This document shows, piece after piece, positions 19,464 to 27,348 of a DNA stretch of 63,408 bases. The position numbers were made by a program, and so were the translations under genes. Numbering within the stretch: the first letter of the stretch is position 1; the number at the start of each line of letters is the position of its first letter. The notes beneath the pieces are model-generated. The model had not been told where the DNA came from, did no database searches, and saw nothing but the letters and a program-made list of their open reading frames with translations. This stretch comes from GCA-2732805 sp964516605 (GTDB taxonomy: Bacteria > Pseudomonadota > Gammaproteobacteria > Coxiellales > Coxiellaceae), in assembly GCA_964516605.1 (NCBI GenBank), contig CAZFAA010000001.1:1-63408 (forward strand), in the 5' to 3' direction.

Positions 19464-19493
19464 CAGGAGGTATCAGTAACATAACGCCTCCTG
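19464..19493 (+). terminator. Stem-loop after aspC
   Basis: A 7-bp perfect stem (CAGGAGG/CCTCCTG) with a 16-nt loop starts 7 nt after the aspC stop. There is no U-tract. It probably ends or stabilises the aspC message before tRNA-Asn. Confidence 0.4.
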
Positions 19494-19506
19494 ATTACCT
19501 AGATAT

Positions 19507-19581
<75 letters not shown>

Positions 19582-19644
19582 AATTTTTATTTATATTCAT
19601 CAAGTTATAAAATAGCTAATTTTCAGATTATTCTGGAATTGGGC

Positions 19645-19664
19645 TGTGTCGCGTATGTGTCGTG
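19645..19664 (+). repeat. Left copy of a TGTGTCG tandem motif (candidate integrase arm site)
   Basis: Reads TGTGTCGCGTATGTGTCGTG, i.e. two TGTGTCG half-units 11 bp apart, 63 bp inside attL. A near-identical copy lies at 27349-27370 near the other end. The position just inside each end suits accessory binding sites for the integrase or AlpA-like protein. Confidence 0.5.
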
Positions 19665-19717
19665 TTTATGTTGAATTTCTTCAGGGAGTTCTTCTATAAA
19701 TTAAATTTTTGTACAGA

Positions 19718-19723
19718 TATAAT
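19718..19723 (+). promoter_or_regulatory. Candidate -10 element for the secreted-protein pair
   Basis: A perfect TATAAT lies 31 bp before the ATG of the first secreted-protein gene. The -35 position is poor (TATAAA at 17 bp), so promoter strength is uncertain. Confidence 0.35.
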
Positions 19724-19754
19724 CTGGTCTTTCATAATAAAGGAGGAAAATTTG

Positions 19755-20183
19755 ATGCATCGTATCTCTCTACTATTTCTGTTTTCAACGTTAGCATCCG
19801 CAGCATGTATTGCGCAAAATTATCACTGCCCACAAGCAATGATTTGTTCTGGTATAAAAGTTATAACTTGCCAGCCAGGAGAATGGAGTGATTCATGGGA
19901 ACCCCATCTAGAAGGGAAATCAAATTTCTTAAGCCCGTATTTCACAAACTATGCAGCCAGATTTGACCCTATACCAAAAACTGATTATTGCTTTTATAGG
20001 AATGCAAACCGCGACTCTATATACACAACACACCTAGGTAATCCTATATATCCCATTTTTAATCCTGCTACAGCATGGAAATGGGCCGACTCAATCCATT
20101 CAAATGCAGTCTGTGTCCAGACTGGAAATCCATGCCCTTTTACCGATAACCCAAACATAACTAAAACACAAAAGGAGCGATGA
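19755..20183 (+). CDS. Secreted six-cysteine protein A (island cargo)
   Basis: 142 aa. The start is fixed by a consensus AGGAGG 8 nt upstream. Signal peptide: MHRISLLFLFSTLASAACIA, with cleavage likely near residue 17-20. The mature part has cysteines at 25, 31, 39, 79, 120 and 127 and many Trp/Tyr/Pro residues. Five-nucleotide spacing to the next gene and clear similarity to it mark a tandem duplication: both share Y-x-CPQ, C-x-G-x-x-V-x-TC, W-x-D-x-W, PYF-x-N, and a C-terminal CPFT. The six cysteines line up, which suggests three conserved disulfides and an exported, stable domain. I recognise no named family. It is island cargo, perhaps acting on a host or competitor. Confidence 0.75.
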   Translation: MHRISLLFLFSTLASAACIAQNYHCPQAMICSGIKVITCQPGEWSDSWEPHLEGKSNFLSPYFTNYAARFDPIPKTDYCFYRNANRDSIYTTHLGNPIYPIFNPATAWKWADSIHSNAVCVQTGNPCPFTDNPNITKTQKER

Positions 20184-20187
20184 AATA

Positions 20188-20604
20188 ATGAAGAGAGCCT
20201 TACTTAGCTTTATATGTTGTTTTACAGTATCTTCTTTTGCTAATTATGCATACTATTGCCCTCAGTCGATACTGTGTGATGGTGTTAACGTGGTTACATG
20301 CGATGACCACGAGTGGGGAGATACGTGGGTGCCATTAATATCAGGCATGACAGATGTATTAAACCCATATTTTAAAAACGTTGGAGCCTCTTACGATCCC
20401 GCAAGCCAACAGGTCAGATGCAAGTTTGAAAACCCAGATTCAAAAGTAATTTTACTAGAGCCTAAGCCACCGCTTAATCTGTATCCTTATTTTGGAAGCA
20501 CTTTTAATTGGAACTGGGATGACCCAAGTCAGCAACGTGCAACTTGTATAGGTTCAAATGCAGTATGCCCTTTCACAAATATCAAACCACACTATTTTAA
20601 ATAA
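20188..20604 (+). CDS. Secreted six-cysteine protein B (paralogue of the preceding gene)
   Basis: 138 aa. Signal peptide MKRALLSFICCFTVSSFA, with mature start near residue 19. Cysteines at 24, 30, 38, 78, 120 and 127 align with those of the preceding protein (25, 31, 39, 79, 120, 127). Conserved blocks are YYCPQSILC, VVTC, WGDTWVP, NPYFKN, WNWDD and AVCPFT. The two proteins differ most between residues 80 and 105. The overlap of a GGAGCGATG sequence at the end of the upstream gene provides its ribosome-binding site, so the pair is an operon. The function is unknown. Divergence with cysteine conservation suggests both copies are selected for folding. Confidence 0.75.
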   Translation: MKRALLSFICCFTVSSFANYAYYCPQSILCDGVNVVTCDDHEWGDTWVPLISGMTDVLNPYFKNVGASYDPASQQVRCKFENPDSKVILLEPKPPLNLYPYFGSTFNWNWDDPSQQRATCIGSNAVCPFTNIKPHYFK

Positions 20605-20623
20605 TAGGTAACGTTAAATAATC

Positions 20624-21445
20624 ATGGCTTCTAATGTTAAGAAAGAATCTACCACAAGAAAACACCATTATTTATCGCAATTCTATCTGAAAAATTTTGC
20701 ACATAAAAGAAGCGAAGAATTTTGGCTTTTCTGTTTCAATAAAGAAAATGGAGATACTTTTAAATCAAATATCAAAAACATTGCTTGTGAAAGAGACTTT
20801 AACACACCTGAAATAAATGCCAATGCAAACCCAGAGCAAATTTTCTCTGATTTTGAAAGAGAAGTAAGTCAGTCTCTATCAGAAGTTGCACGAAATATAT
20901 CTAACTTTTTAAGGCCTCATAACCAAAAACTCATATTAGACTACATGGCGCTAACTTCAGTAAAAAATCCATTTCAACGACACGAATGGATAGAACAAAA
21001 TAAAAATAGCTTGGGAGCTAAATATCCTACAGACTATTATTTACTTCGCGAATGCGATGAGGCAAAAAAAATAGTTACAGCTTTAAAAGAAAGACATTGG
21101 TCACCAATCTTAGCTCCAGATGATGAGTATTTTGTTACTGGCGATAGACCAATTTCAATTTTTCCCTCCTCCTCACCTCTGATACAAGATGTAACCCAAA
21201 AATACCAAAATCAGAACAGTCTAATATTTTTTCCATTATCAAAGAAAATTGCACTTTGTGGTAGTTATGACGAAGAATCTAGGGTAATAAGTGGAGATAC
21301 AGAACTAGTTTCAAGGATAAATTCATGTACATTTAATGCAGCACAAAAGCAAATTTTTTCATATACCGAAGACTTTAGACTTGCTATTCCAGAAGAAGAT
21401 GGCTCAGACTGTATAACAACTTTGAAAAGTTGCTTAGATCTTTAA
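20624..21445 (+). CDS. DUF4238 domain-containing protein
   Basis: 273 aa, cytosolic, with no signal or membrane segment. The N-terminal KHHYLSQFYLKNFA matches the start of DUF4238 proteins, and the mid-protein TGDRPISIFPS and PLSKKIALCG segments match the family's later conserved blocks. These proteins have no established biochemical role and often occur on mobile elements. The ribosome-binding site is weak. The stop codon abuts the stop of the convergent DUF5681 gene with no spacer, in a TTAATTAA palindrome. A role in phage defence or addiction is possible but unproven. Confidence 0.8.
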   Translation: MASNVKKESTTRKHHYLSQFYLKNFAHKRSEEFWLFCFNKENGDTFKSNIKNIACERDFNTPEINANANPEQIFSDFEREVSQSLSEVARNISNFLRPHNQKLILDYMALTSVKNPFQRHEWIEQNKNSLGAKYPTDYYLLRECDEAKKIVTALKERHWSPILAPDDEYFVTGDRPISIFPSSSPLIQDVTQKYQNQNSLIFFPLSKKIALCGSYDEESRVISGDTELVSRINSCTFNAAQKQIFSYTEDFRLAIPEEDGSDCITTLKSCLDL

Positions 21446-21880
21446 TTAACGCATCTCATTTTTCTGTTTTTCAAGGACCGCTTTGAGTTGGATAACCAAG
21501 GGTTCTATCTCATTCATCTCAATAATACGACGATGCGATTCTAGCACTGAAATAAAGACTTTGGCAATGTCAGGAGAGACTTCACCAGCGGCTGTTTGCT
21601 TGATAAGCTCTTTGCCAACCAAGACAGGATAGGTTGATGACCCTACTAAGTCAGGCTCATTTTCTATGACTAAGTTAACAGGCATCATATTAGTTTTCGG
21701 AATCAGTCGTTCCACACAGATACGCAATGCCTGGATGTCACCATCCTTTGCAAGCTCAATAAGTTTGTTCAAAATTTGAGGTGCTGCGTCCTCAAGCTGC
21801 TGTCTATATTTTGTCACTTTACCAAGAGCGCCTTGTGGACGCCCTGCTGGATTACCTGATTGACCTTTTTCGAATGGCAT
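21446..21880 (-). CDS. DUF5681 domain-containing protein
   Basis: 144 aa. The N-terminal block MPFEKGQSGNPAGRPQGALG is the DUF5681 signature, typical of small phage and island proteins, often coded near terminases or replication genes. The rest is helical: residues 20-55 resemble a compact HTH-like bundle, and the tail (HRRIIEMNEIEPLVIQLKAVL) is a likely coiled coil. An in-frame TTG 30 bp upstream exists, but TAGGAG sits 7 nt before the ATG used. It lies downstream of the primase gene on the same strand. DNA binding is plausible, not shown. Confidence 0.8.
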   Translation of the reverse strand: MPFEKGQSGNPAGRPQGALGKVTKYRQQLEDAAPQILNKLIELAKDGDIQALRICVERLIPKTNMMPVNLVIENEPDLVGSSTYPVLVGKELIKQTAAGEVSPDIAKVFISVLESHRRIIEMNEIEPLVIQLKAVLEKQKNEMR

Positions 21881-21948
21881 TAGCGAACTCCTATTGTTGT
21901 TAACAGCCAAAGAACAATGTGAGCGTTTATTTTTTTATGAAAATAACC

Positions 21949-22184
21949 GTCACTACTGTCACAACCGTCACGAATGATTTTAATTATTTGAAAAATATTA
22001 ATTTTTATTTGTGACACTTAACTGGTTTCCTCATCTTGGTATTGTCACAATAGTGTCACGATAAGAACTTTGTGACGCTTTTTGTGACGGTATAACGCCA
22101 TTGTAACCATCCGAACTGTCACGACCTAACCTTATGTTTTCACTATTTAAATTAATTTTTTGTGACAGTTGTGACGGTTGTGAC
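21949..22184. repeat. Cluster of twelve GTGAC repeats including two inverted 9-bp-period triplets
   Basis: GTCAC occurs at 21949, 21958 and 21967 (9-bp period) and GTGAC at 22162, 22171 and 22180 (9-bp period, unit TTGTGACRG). Six further copies lie between at 22011, 22044, 22055, 22072, 22084 and 22118, in mixed orientation. The cluster spans the intergenic gap and the 3' end of the primase gene. Iterons of this kind are the origin sites bound by P4-type primase-helicases, so this may be the island origin or an operator. Confidence 0.7.
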
Positions 22185-24589
22185 GGTTTATCTGATAAAT
22201 TTTCTAAGCGCTCAATTTTCATAAGCCTATCTCCTGTCCCGGGCGCCCTTTCATATTTTAAGATGACATTAATCCCCACAGTTCTAAGTGTTGTGATATT
22301 ACGCTTTATTTCGTTGCGCATTTTTAATGCTGAGTCACGCCATGCCTTAGAACGTTTCATTTCATCAGTAATACCATCAAGTCTGTTAAGATGTTTGAAT
22401 AACTCACTTATCGTGCCTACCCAGGTTCGATTCCCTTTCATTAATATCTGTAAGGCATAAACAGTCACTGAAACCTCAGCAGCATCTTCATCACTGTTTT
22501 GTAAATTTTCAAAATACGCTTCTAAAAATTGGGGAGGCAAATTTGCACCTTGTTCAGCTGCTACAACCCATTCAGCAAATTCTGCTAATCGAGGTTTTCG
22601 CTCAAGTTTTATGTATGGTTTTGTGCGTAGTGCTGATGAGAGTAAGTTAAATATCGAGCCCAGTATTCTTGGCAAGTCGTTTTTAAATGACTGCATAAGC
22701 TTTGCGTCTGACTCACGTTTTGTTTCGCCAAGAGGCTCTAATTCGATTGAGATGCATCTCTCACGAAGGTCGGCGCGAGTGGCGAGGTCGGGAATACCAT
22801 TCACTATACCAGGGCGCGATATTTCGTAAACGACTTCTTCAACATCGCTATATAATCGCCTACTGCTAATTCCGCCTCCAGTAGACATACGACACAAAGC
22901 ATCGCTTAGCCAATTGTCAATATTGCTAAGATTATCCAGACAGATAAGCCAGTTGTTATATGCTTGTGCTGCAAAATCACGTTCGTCGCGTGGAGCGCTA
23001 GATGTATCAGCTGTGTTTGGGTCTACAATTGTGCGTAATACACGTGTCAGAAATGTCTTTCCACTACCCTGTATGCCGTTAATGTTAAGCAATGGATATG
23101 GGCCTTGTGGCTTAAATGCGCCCATTAGCCAGCCAAATATCAAGGCTCTATCTGATTCTTTAACGTTTATATACTGCCAAAGTTGGCTTAGATTACCGCC
23201 TGTTGTTGGTGTCGGCATGGTCTTTGAATATTTCCCACGAATAAACATAACAGGAGATTCTTTCAGTGTGCGCCAACCATTTGAGTCAATCTCGACGACT
23301 TCCCAAGCTTCATTAACTAAATCAATATAGATTTTGCCGTCTTGATGCCCAACGCGGCGGAACACCTTATGACATTGACCCGAAAATTTAGCTTTTGCTT
23401 CAAGCGTATTTAATGCGTCTTGTAGTGCGTTTGAGTGAGCGCCTTTTTGTTTGATTGTGTAGTAATAGTTTGAAAGATGTTCTTTAAATTCTTCAGAGCG
23501 TAATCTAATGACTTGCTTTATAGTGCCGTTACTAATTATTACATACCCATTTCTATCCTCATCATGAAATAGCTCAAAGAGGCAGCCTATTTCAATCAGC
23601 AATGTTGATGCAGATTTTTGTTTATCGCCATCAAATAAATCAATCTTCTTAAGCCTGTCCGATATTCGTAGGGCAGCCGATGTATGGATATTATTAAGAT
23701 GAGTTAGTGTGAATGATGCACCTTTTAAGACAAATAGGTCATTAAAGTCGCTGCCTTTTTGCCCTTCGTCAAAGAGTGGATATACGTAATCACAATGAAG
23801 GGTTGCTGCTGCTTCTTTTGCTTTGTTTAGTCCTGTGTTTGTCTCATTGAGGTGGTCATTGTCAGCAGCAATGACTATGTGAGCATTAGGGTAAAGCTCT
23901 TTGATATTTTTTGAAACAGGAAGAATGTTTCCTGCATCAAACGCAATTATGGTAGCCTTTTTAGTAAGTTCATGGATGGTAGCGGCTGTTGCATAGCCTT
24001 CACAAATATAAATTTTATCTTCTGGATTGCCCAATATGCTAAAGCATCCTTTTTTCTTAGCATCTTTAGTGAATCTTTTGTCGCCATTTGGGCTTATGGT
24101 TTGCAGATTTACGAGTTTATTCCCAATATTAAAGATAGGTATTAAAATATGTTCACCTTCTTGCTTGATACCAAATGGCTGTATCTGTTTATTTATGATG
24201 TATGTGTGTTGTGGATTTGCCAGTGATGATTTCTCCCAACGTTCTCGACATCCTTCAGCAGCAATTTTTTGTAACCTTTTCTTTTCTGCTTCAGCCTGTT
24301 CTTGCATATGTTGGATTTTGCTGTGATAGTCTTTTTTTTGAGATGACGATAAGCTATTCCAGGATTTTGAAGTCCACTTGTCTGAGATGCCACGTTTCCA
24401 GCAGCCGAATACAGCGACTGAGATATCAATATTGTCGTGATAAAGGTACCAGCAGGGTTTCCCATCATCACTAGATTGTGCAAATCGGTGAATTTGTCCA
24501 TCCGCAATGACTTGCTCTGGGGGTGTTAGTCCTATTTCTGAAATAGCTTGCTTAAATTTATCTGTATTGTTTGCGTCAGTGTATTCCAT
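22031..24589 (-). CDS. TOPRIM primase / P-loop helicase replication protein of the island
   Basis: 852 aa, cytosolic. Residues 1-130 resemble the N-terminal region of phage and plasmid primases (CWYLYHDN, FGCWKRGISDKW). The TOPRIM fold is at about 190-290, with Glu198 in CEGYATAATI and Asp243/Asp245 in AADND. The helicase domain has Walker A GIQGSGKT at 505-512, a Walker B-like NWLICLDNLS with Asp552, and a RADLRER arginine segment at 607. No N-terminal zinc finger is visible. The Ser/Gln-rich C-terminal tail (KPSQPSQLSQK) is translated from the GTGAC repeat cluster. It probably primes and unwinds island DNA after excision. Confidence 0.85.
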   Translation of the reverse strand: MEYTDANNTDKFKQAISEIGLTPPEQVIADGQIHRFAQSSDDGKPCWYLYHDNIDISVAVFGCWKRGISDKWTSKSWNSLSSSQKKDYHSKIQHMQEQAEAEKKRLQKIAAEGCRERWEKSSLANPQHTYIINKQIQPFGIKQEGEHILIPIFNIGNKLVNLQTISPNGDKRFTKDAKKKGCFSILGNPEDKIYICEGYATAATIHELTKKATIIAFDAGNILPVSKNIKELYPNAHIVIAADNDHLNETNTGLNKAKEAAATLHCDYVYPLFDEGQKGSDFNDLFVLKGASFTLTHLNNIHTSAALRISDRLKKIDLFDGDKQKSASTLLIEIGCLFELFHDEDRNGYVIISNGTIKQVIRLRSEEFKEHLSNYYYTIKQKGAHSNALQDALNTLEAKAKFSGQCHKVFRRVGHQDGKIYIDLVNEAWEVVEIDSNGWRTLKESPVMFIRGKYSKTMPTPTTGGNLSQLWQYINVKESDRALIFGWLMGAFKPQGPYPLLNINGIQGSGKTFLTRVLRTIVDPNTADTSSAPRDERDFAAQAYNNWLICLDNLSNIDNWLSDALCRMSTGGGISSRRLYSDVEEVVYEISRPGIVNGIPDLATRADLRERCISIELEPLGETKRESDAKLMQSFKNDLPRILGSIFNLLSSALRTKPYIKLERKPRLAEFAEWVVAAEQGANLPPQFLEAYFENLQNSDEDAAEVSVTVYALQILMKGNRTWVGTISELFKHLNRLDGITDEMKRSKAWRDSALKMRNEIKRNITTLRTVGINVILKYERAPGTGDRLMKIERLENLSDKPSQPSQLSQKINLNSENIRLGRDSSDGYNGVIPSQKASQSSYRDTIVTIPR

Positions 24590-24622
24590 TATAATTTTCC
24601 CGTTAGTTTTTTATTTATTTCA

Positions 24623-24644
24623 GAGGAGGGCGCCAACCCTCCTC
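24623..24644. other. Stem-loop between the small HTH gene and the primase gene
   Basis: GAGGAGGG pairs perfectly with CCCTCCTC around CGCCAA. On the minus strand it is followed by an A-rich stretch rather than U residues. On the plus strand a T-rich run follows after 10 nt. It may attenuate read-through into the primase gene or act on the opposite strand. Confidence 0.4.
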
Positions 24645-24650
24645 ATGTTG

Positions 24651-24893
24651 TTACTTTTTATTTTTTTTTGTTTTTTTGATGCGCAGAATTTCTTCTGTCG
24701 TTAAAAAATACTCAGCCGCGCGCCGGGCCAGCGTTTTTTTTTCGATTTTGATTCCGCGGGATTTTTGGTACCAAATGATAGCGGCAAGCCGCCAGCTGCC
24801 GTGCTGCAAAAATTGCTGTTGCGTCAGCCGTTCGCCGTTGAGCAATTTCTCGAGGACAAGAGCTGATAGATTTTTGTACGATTTAATCTCCAT
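24651..24893 (-). CDS. Small helix-turn-helix DNA-binding protein (HTH_39-like)
   Basis: 80 aa. The segment VLEKLLNGERLTQQQFLQHGSW followed by RLAAIIWYQKSRGIKI matches the pattern of the winged-helix domain seen in many phage regulators (repeat of 'leucine-rich helix, T-x-x-x-A, S-x-R-L-x-A-x-I-x-x-L/Y-R/K-x-x-G'). The C-terminus is very basic. The start codon lies inside the end of the AlpA-like gene (11-bp overlap), so the two are translationally coupled. Base composition (about 52 percent GC over 24721-25080 by hand count) is higher than the rest of the island. Confidence 0.65.
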   Translation of the reverse strand: MEIKSYKNLSALVLEKLLNGERLTQQQFLQHGSWRLAAIIWYQKSRGIKIEKKTLARRAAEYFLTTEEILRIKKTKKNKK

Positions 24894-25113
24894 GCGCCGT
24901 GTTCTCCTGCGATGTTGAGCGAAGCTTCGGACGCGACATAAAAAAGGCAATGAGATCGTCCATTTCGTACATTACCCTATTGTTTATCTTGCGATACACG
25001 GGCCCGACGCCCGCCCATCGCGCGCGCTGGAACCACGCGACGGAATACGGAAAGAGGCTCGCGGCCTGCTTCTCGTTTAACATCAACGGCACTAAAATAT
25101 TTTTGTTTTTCAT
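24883..25113 (-). CDS. AlpA-like excisionase/transcription activator
   Basis: 76 aa. LMLNEKQAASLFPYSVAWFQR is the MerR-type helix-turn-helix of the AlpA/HTH_17 group, followed by KINNRVMYEMDDLIAFFMSRP, the wing plus the usual 'Y-x-x-x-D-L-x-x-W/F' ending. In satellites such proteins activate the integrase or act as excisionase. A TAGGAAA ribosome-binding site precedes the ATG. It overlaps the downstream HTH gene. It is the likely switch gene of the island, with its own target sites perhaps being the TGTGTCG repeats at the ends. Confidence 0.75.
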   Translation of the reverse strand: MKNKNILVPLMLNEKQAASLFPYSVAWFQRARWAGVGPVYRKINNRVMYEMDDLIAFFMSRPKLRSTSQENTAHGD

Positions 25114-25188
25114 GTGATTTCCTAATGGTTAAAAACAAATCAATTTTAGCGATTCACAAAGCATCTGCACCGGCAGTAGTCATCGATT

Positions 25189-25887
25189 TTATTTTACATC
25201 TACTGCCGTACCCGAAAAAATCTGAAAAACTTTATTTCTTCTGATAGCTGTCTCTAGTGCGCTGTCACTTTGCTCACTAAATTTTATCTGTGCGAATATT
25301 TCAGAATTAACTACAAAATCCATGCATTTTTTTACAAAAATAAAAAACTCACCAAAATCTTCTTGGGAGATTCTATCTTGTTTTATGTACACTTCTTTTC
25401 CTGTTCCATCTTGAAATATCCGACATAATGAACTGATAAAATTATCTCTCCAAGGATAAGGATTGTGACCACCGGTATCTGTATTTAGACTTATTTTTAA
25501 TTCAGACTTTATTGCGATTGAGATTAAATGTTCACAAATTTTTATAGCATCTTCTTGTAATGAAGAGTTCCCATCAATAATAGATGACACTCCAAAAGCT
25601 TGATTAGCTTTTGTATCAAGACATAAATCCTCAAGGTTTTCTCGTAATTTTCTTGCGCTCGCACAGATTTCTTTTAATCTTTTTTTTGAATCAGCTAACT
25701 TAGGAAAATTTTTGTATTCGTGTATATCAAGCTGAATATTTAAAATAGCTTCCCTCAATTTATCATAAAGAGGATATTTCATGTCAGGCTGAACATCTCT
25801 AAATTTAAAATTTTTTGAAAGATTTTCAATAAAATCTGCTGTCAAAATATCTTTTGTATTGCACATTGATACTGCTCTTTTAGACAT
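25189..25887 (-). CDS. Unknown island protein between integrase and AlpA-like gene
   Basis: 232 aa, cytosolic and largely helical, with a very AT-rich gene (about 32 percent GC in a sampled line). There is no recognised domain. Features seen: charged helices at about 40-95 (KYPLYDKLREAILNIQLDI, then SARKLRENLEDLC), and a DTGGHNPYPWRDNFISSLCRIF segment near residue 140 that could be an active or binding site. The ATG has AGAGGTG 5-6 nt upstream. It sits between int and alpA, where satellites often carry accessory or defence cargo. No function can be assigned. Confidence 0.65.
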   Translation of the reverse strand: MSKRAVSMCNTKDILTADFIENLSKNFKFRDVQPDMKYPLYDKLREAILNIQLDIHEYKNFPKLADSKKRLKEICASARKLRENLEDLCLDTKANQAFGVSSIIDGNSSLQEDAIKICEHLISIAIKSELKISLNTDTGGHNPYPWRDNFISSLCRIFQDGTGKEVYIKQDRISQEDFGEFFIFVKKCMDFVVNSEIFAQIKFSEQSDSALETAIRRNKVFQIFSGTAVDVK

Positions 25888-25991
25888 AATTACACCTCTA
25901 TAACTCAGTCCTCAAAAAAAGAGCCATACCAGCCTGTTGAGGTTCCAGGTTTTTGGGAGCTACCCTAGGCATGGCTAACACAATTAAATTT

Positions 25992-27332
25992 TTACCCAAC
26001 AATCTCTGCACTTTTAGCAGCGGAGGCGCTCGTTACTAACGAAACTACCGTTGATTCCTTAAAGCCAGCATTAGTCAGTATGTAATCTTCAATTTTTTGG
26101 ATGGGTTTACGCAGCTGCTCAACATCTGGAATGATATATCCATTCGTCACATCATCTTTCATGCTGTGGTTTAGCAAACGCTTAATCGTTAGATAGGGTA
26201 ATTCGAGTGTATGAGCATACGTTGCAAAACTGCGACGTAAATCATGTAGGCAAAATTCAACATGTGATGCTTCAATCACACGTATAACTTGTTTTTTTGG
26301 TTCAACTAAATGACCACAGGCACCACTACCCGGAAACGCAAACGTTTCTGGTGTTGGTTGTGGAAAACAGTTTTCTTTTCTGCGTTTTAGCAAATCAAGC
26401 AAGTAATCAGGAAGGGGTAATGTATGCGGTTTGCCGTTTTTGGTATCTGTAATACAAAGACTTTTATCCTCAAAGTCAATGTTTTTCCATTTGATAGTGG
26501 CGCCTTCATTCCGACGTAATCCAGTAAAAATGAGTAGCAGCAAGTAGTCCTTAACCAAGTCAGCTTTGCTCAAAGGCCCGCTTTCAGTTAACCCAAGGAC
26601 TGCATGAAACCAATCCTTGAGTTGATGTGGCTTAATAACTGTTTGACGTCGTTCTATTTTGTTCCATTTCTTTTTAAGTATTGCAGTTGGATTATGTAGA
26701 AATACAGGTTGGCGGTTATCGTCTCTGTAATGTTGCATCGCAAAATTAAATACAGCGCGTACGATGCGAAATGCATAGTTAGCATGTGCCGGGCTAGTCT
26801 CAGTTATGGCACGGTGCGTTTCAATAACCATAATATCCGTTATCTTGCTAAGTGGGATATCAAGCCACTTACTGAGTCGATAATGAATAACCGTCTCGTA
26901 ATCTTTAGCTGTGCTTGACTTGAGCCTGGCATTGTCAGCAACATAATCTTTGAAGGCTTGACCAAAACTGGTGTTCAAAATTTCAAGGAGTCTTTGTGTA
27001 GCCTGCTCCCTCTCCTCTGCTTCTTGATTTAGCCGTCGCTTAGTCGTATTGGATGGGTCTTTACCAGTCAACATTTGGGCAATTAGCTTTTGGGCTTCAA
27101 GACGCGCTTGCTCAACGGTCAACCCCGGATAACGAGCGATAGTGATACGCTTAACTTTATTAGTGCCCTTAATTTTCTTTTCAACGAAAAATGATTTACT
27201 GCCGCCAGAGGTGACGCGTACGCCAAACCCTTTCAGTTTGTCATCGTAATATCTTTGCTGAATAGTCTTACCTGGCATCAGCTGCTGAGGGATAGCTAGC
27301 TTCTCAAGAGTGGTTTTAGTTATGTTCATCAT
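25992..27332 (-). CDS. int: Tyrosine recombinase (integrase) with DUF4102-type N-terminus
   Basis: 446 aa, the length typical of P4-like integrases. It integrates and excises the island at tRNA-Asn. Residues 20-95 form the arm-binding domain (YYDDKLKGFGVRVTSGG, then ARYPGLTVEQAR). The core-binding domain covers about 120-225. The catalytic domain contains Arg273 (GLRRNEG), Lys298 (TKNGK), His363 and Arg366 (LHDLRRSFAT), His389 (LLNHSMKDD) and Tyr399 (TNGYI), so the active site is complete. The gene starts 154 bp inside the right attachment repeat and points into the island. Confidence 0.95.
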   Translation of the reverse strand: MMNITKTTLEKLAIPQQLMPGKTIQQRYYDDKLKGFGVRVTSGGSKSFFVEKKIKGTNKVKRITIARYPGLTVEQARLEAQKLIAQMLTGKDPSNTTKRRLNQEAEEREQATQRLLEILNTSFGQAFKDYVADNARLKSSTAKDYETVIHYRLSKWLDIPLSKITDIMVIETHRAITETSPAHANYAFRIVRAVFNFAMQHYRDDNRQPVFLHNPTAILKKKWNKIERRQTVIKPHQLKDWFHAVLGLTESGPLSKADLVKDYLLLLIFTGLRRNEGATIKWKNIDFEDKSLCITDTKNGKPHTLPLPDYLLDLLKRRKENCFPQPTPETFAFPGSGACGHLVEPKKQVIRVIEASHVEFCLHDLRRSFATYAHTLELPYLTIKRLLNHSMKDDVTNGYIIPDVEQLRKPIQKIEDYILTNAGFKESTVVSLVTSASAAKSAEIVG

Positions 27333-27348
27333 TTAATCCATTTCAGTC

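Noticed and set aside
21949..22184. CRISPR array
   Set aside because: Repeats are 5-9 bp, in both orientations, with irregular spacing and no 30-40 bp spacers; they fit iterons.
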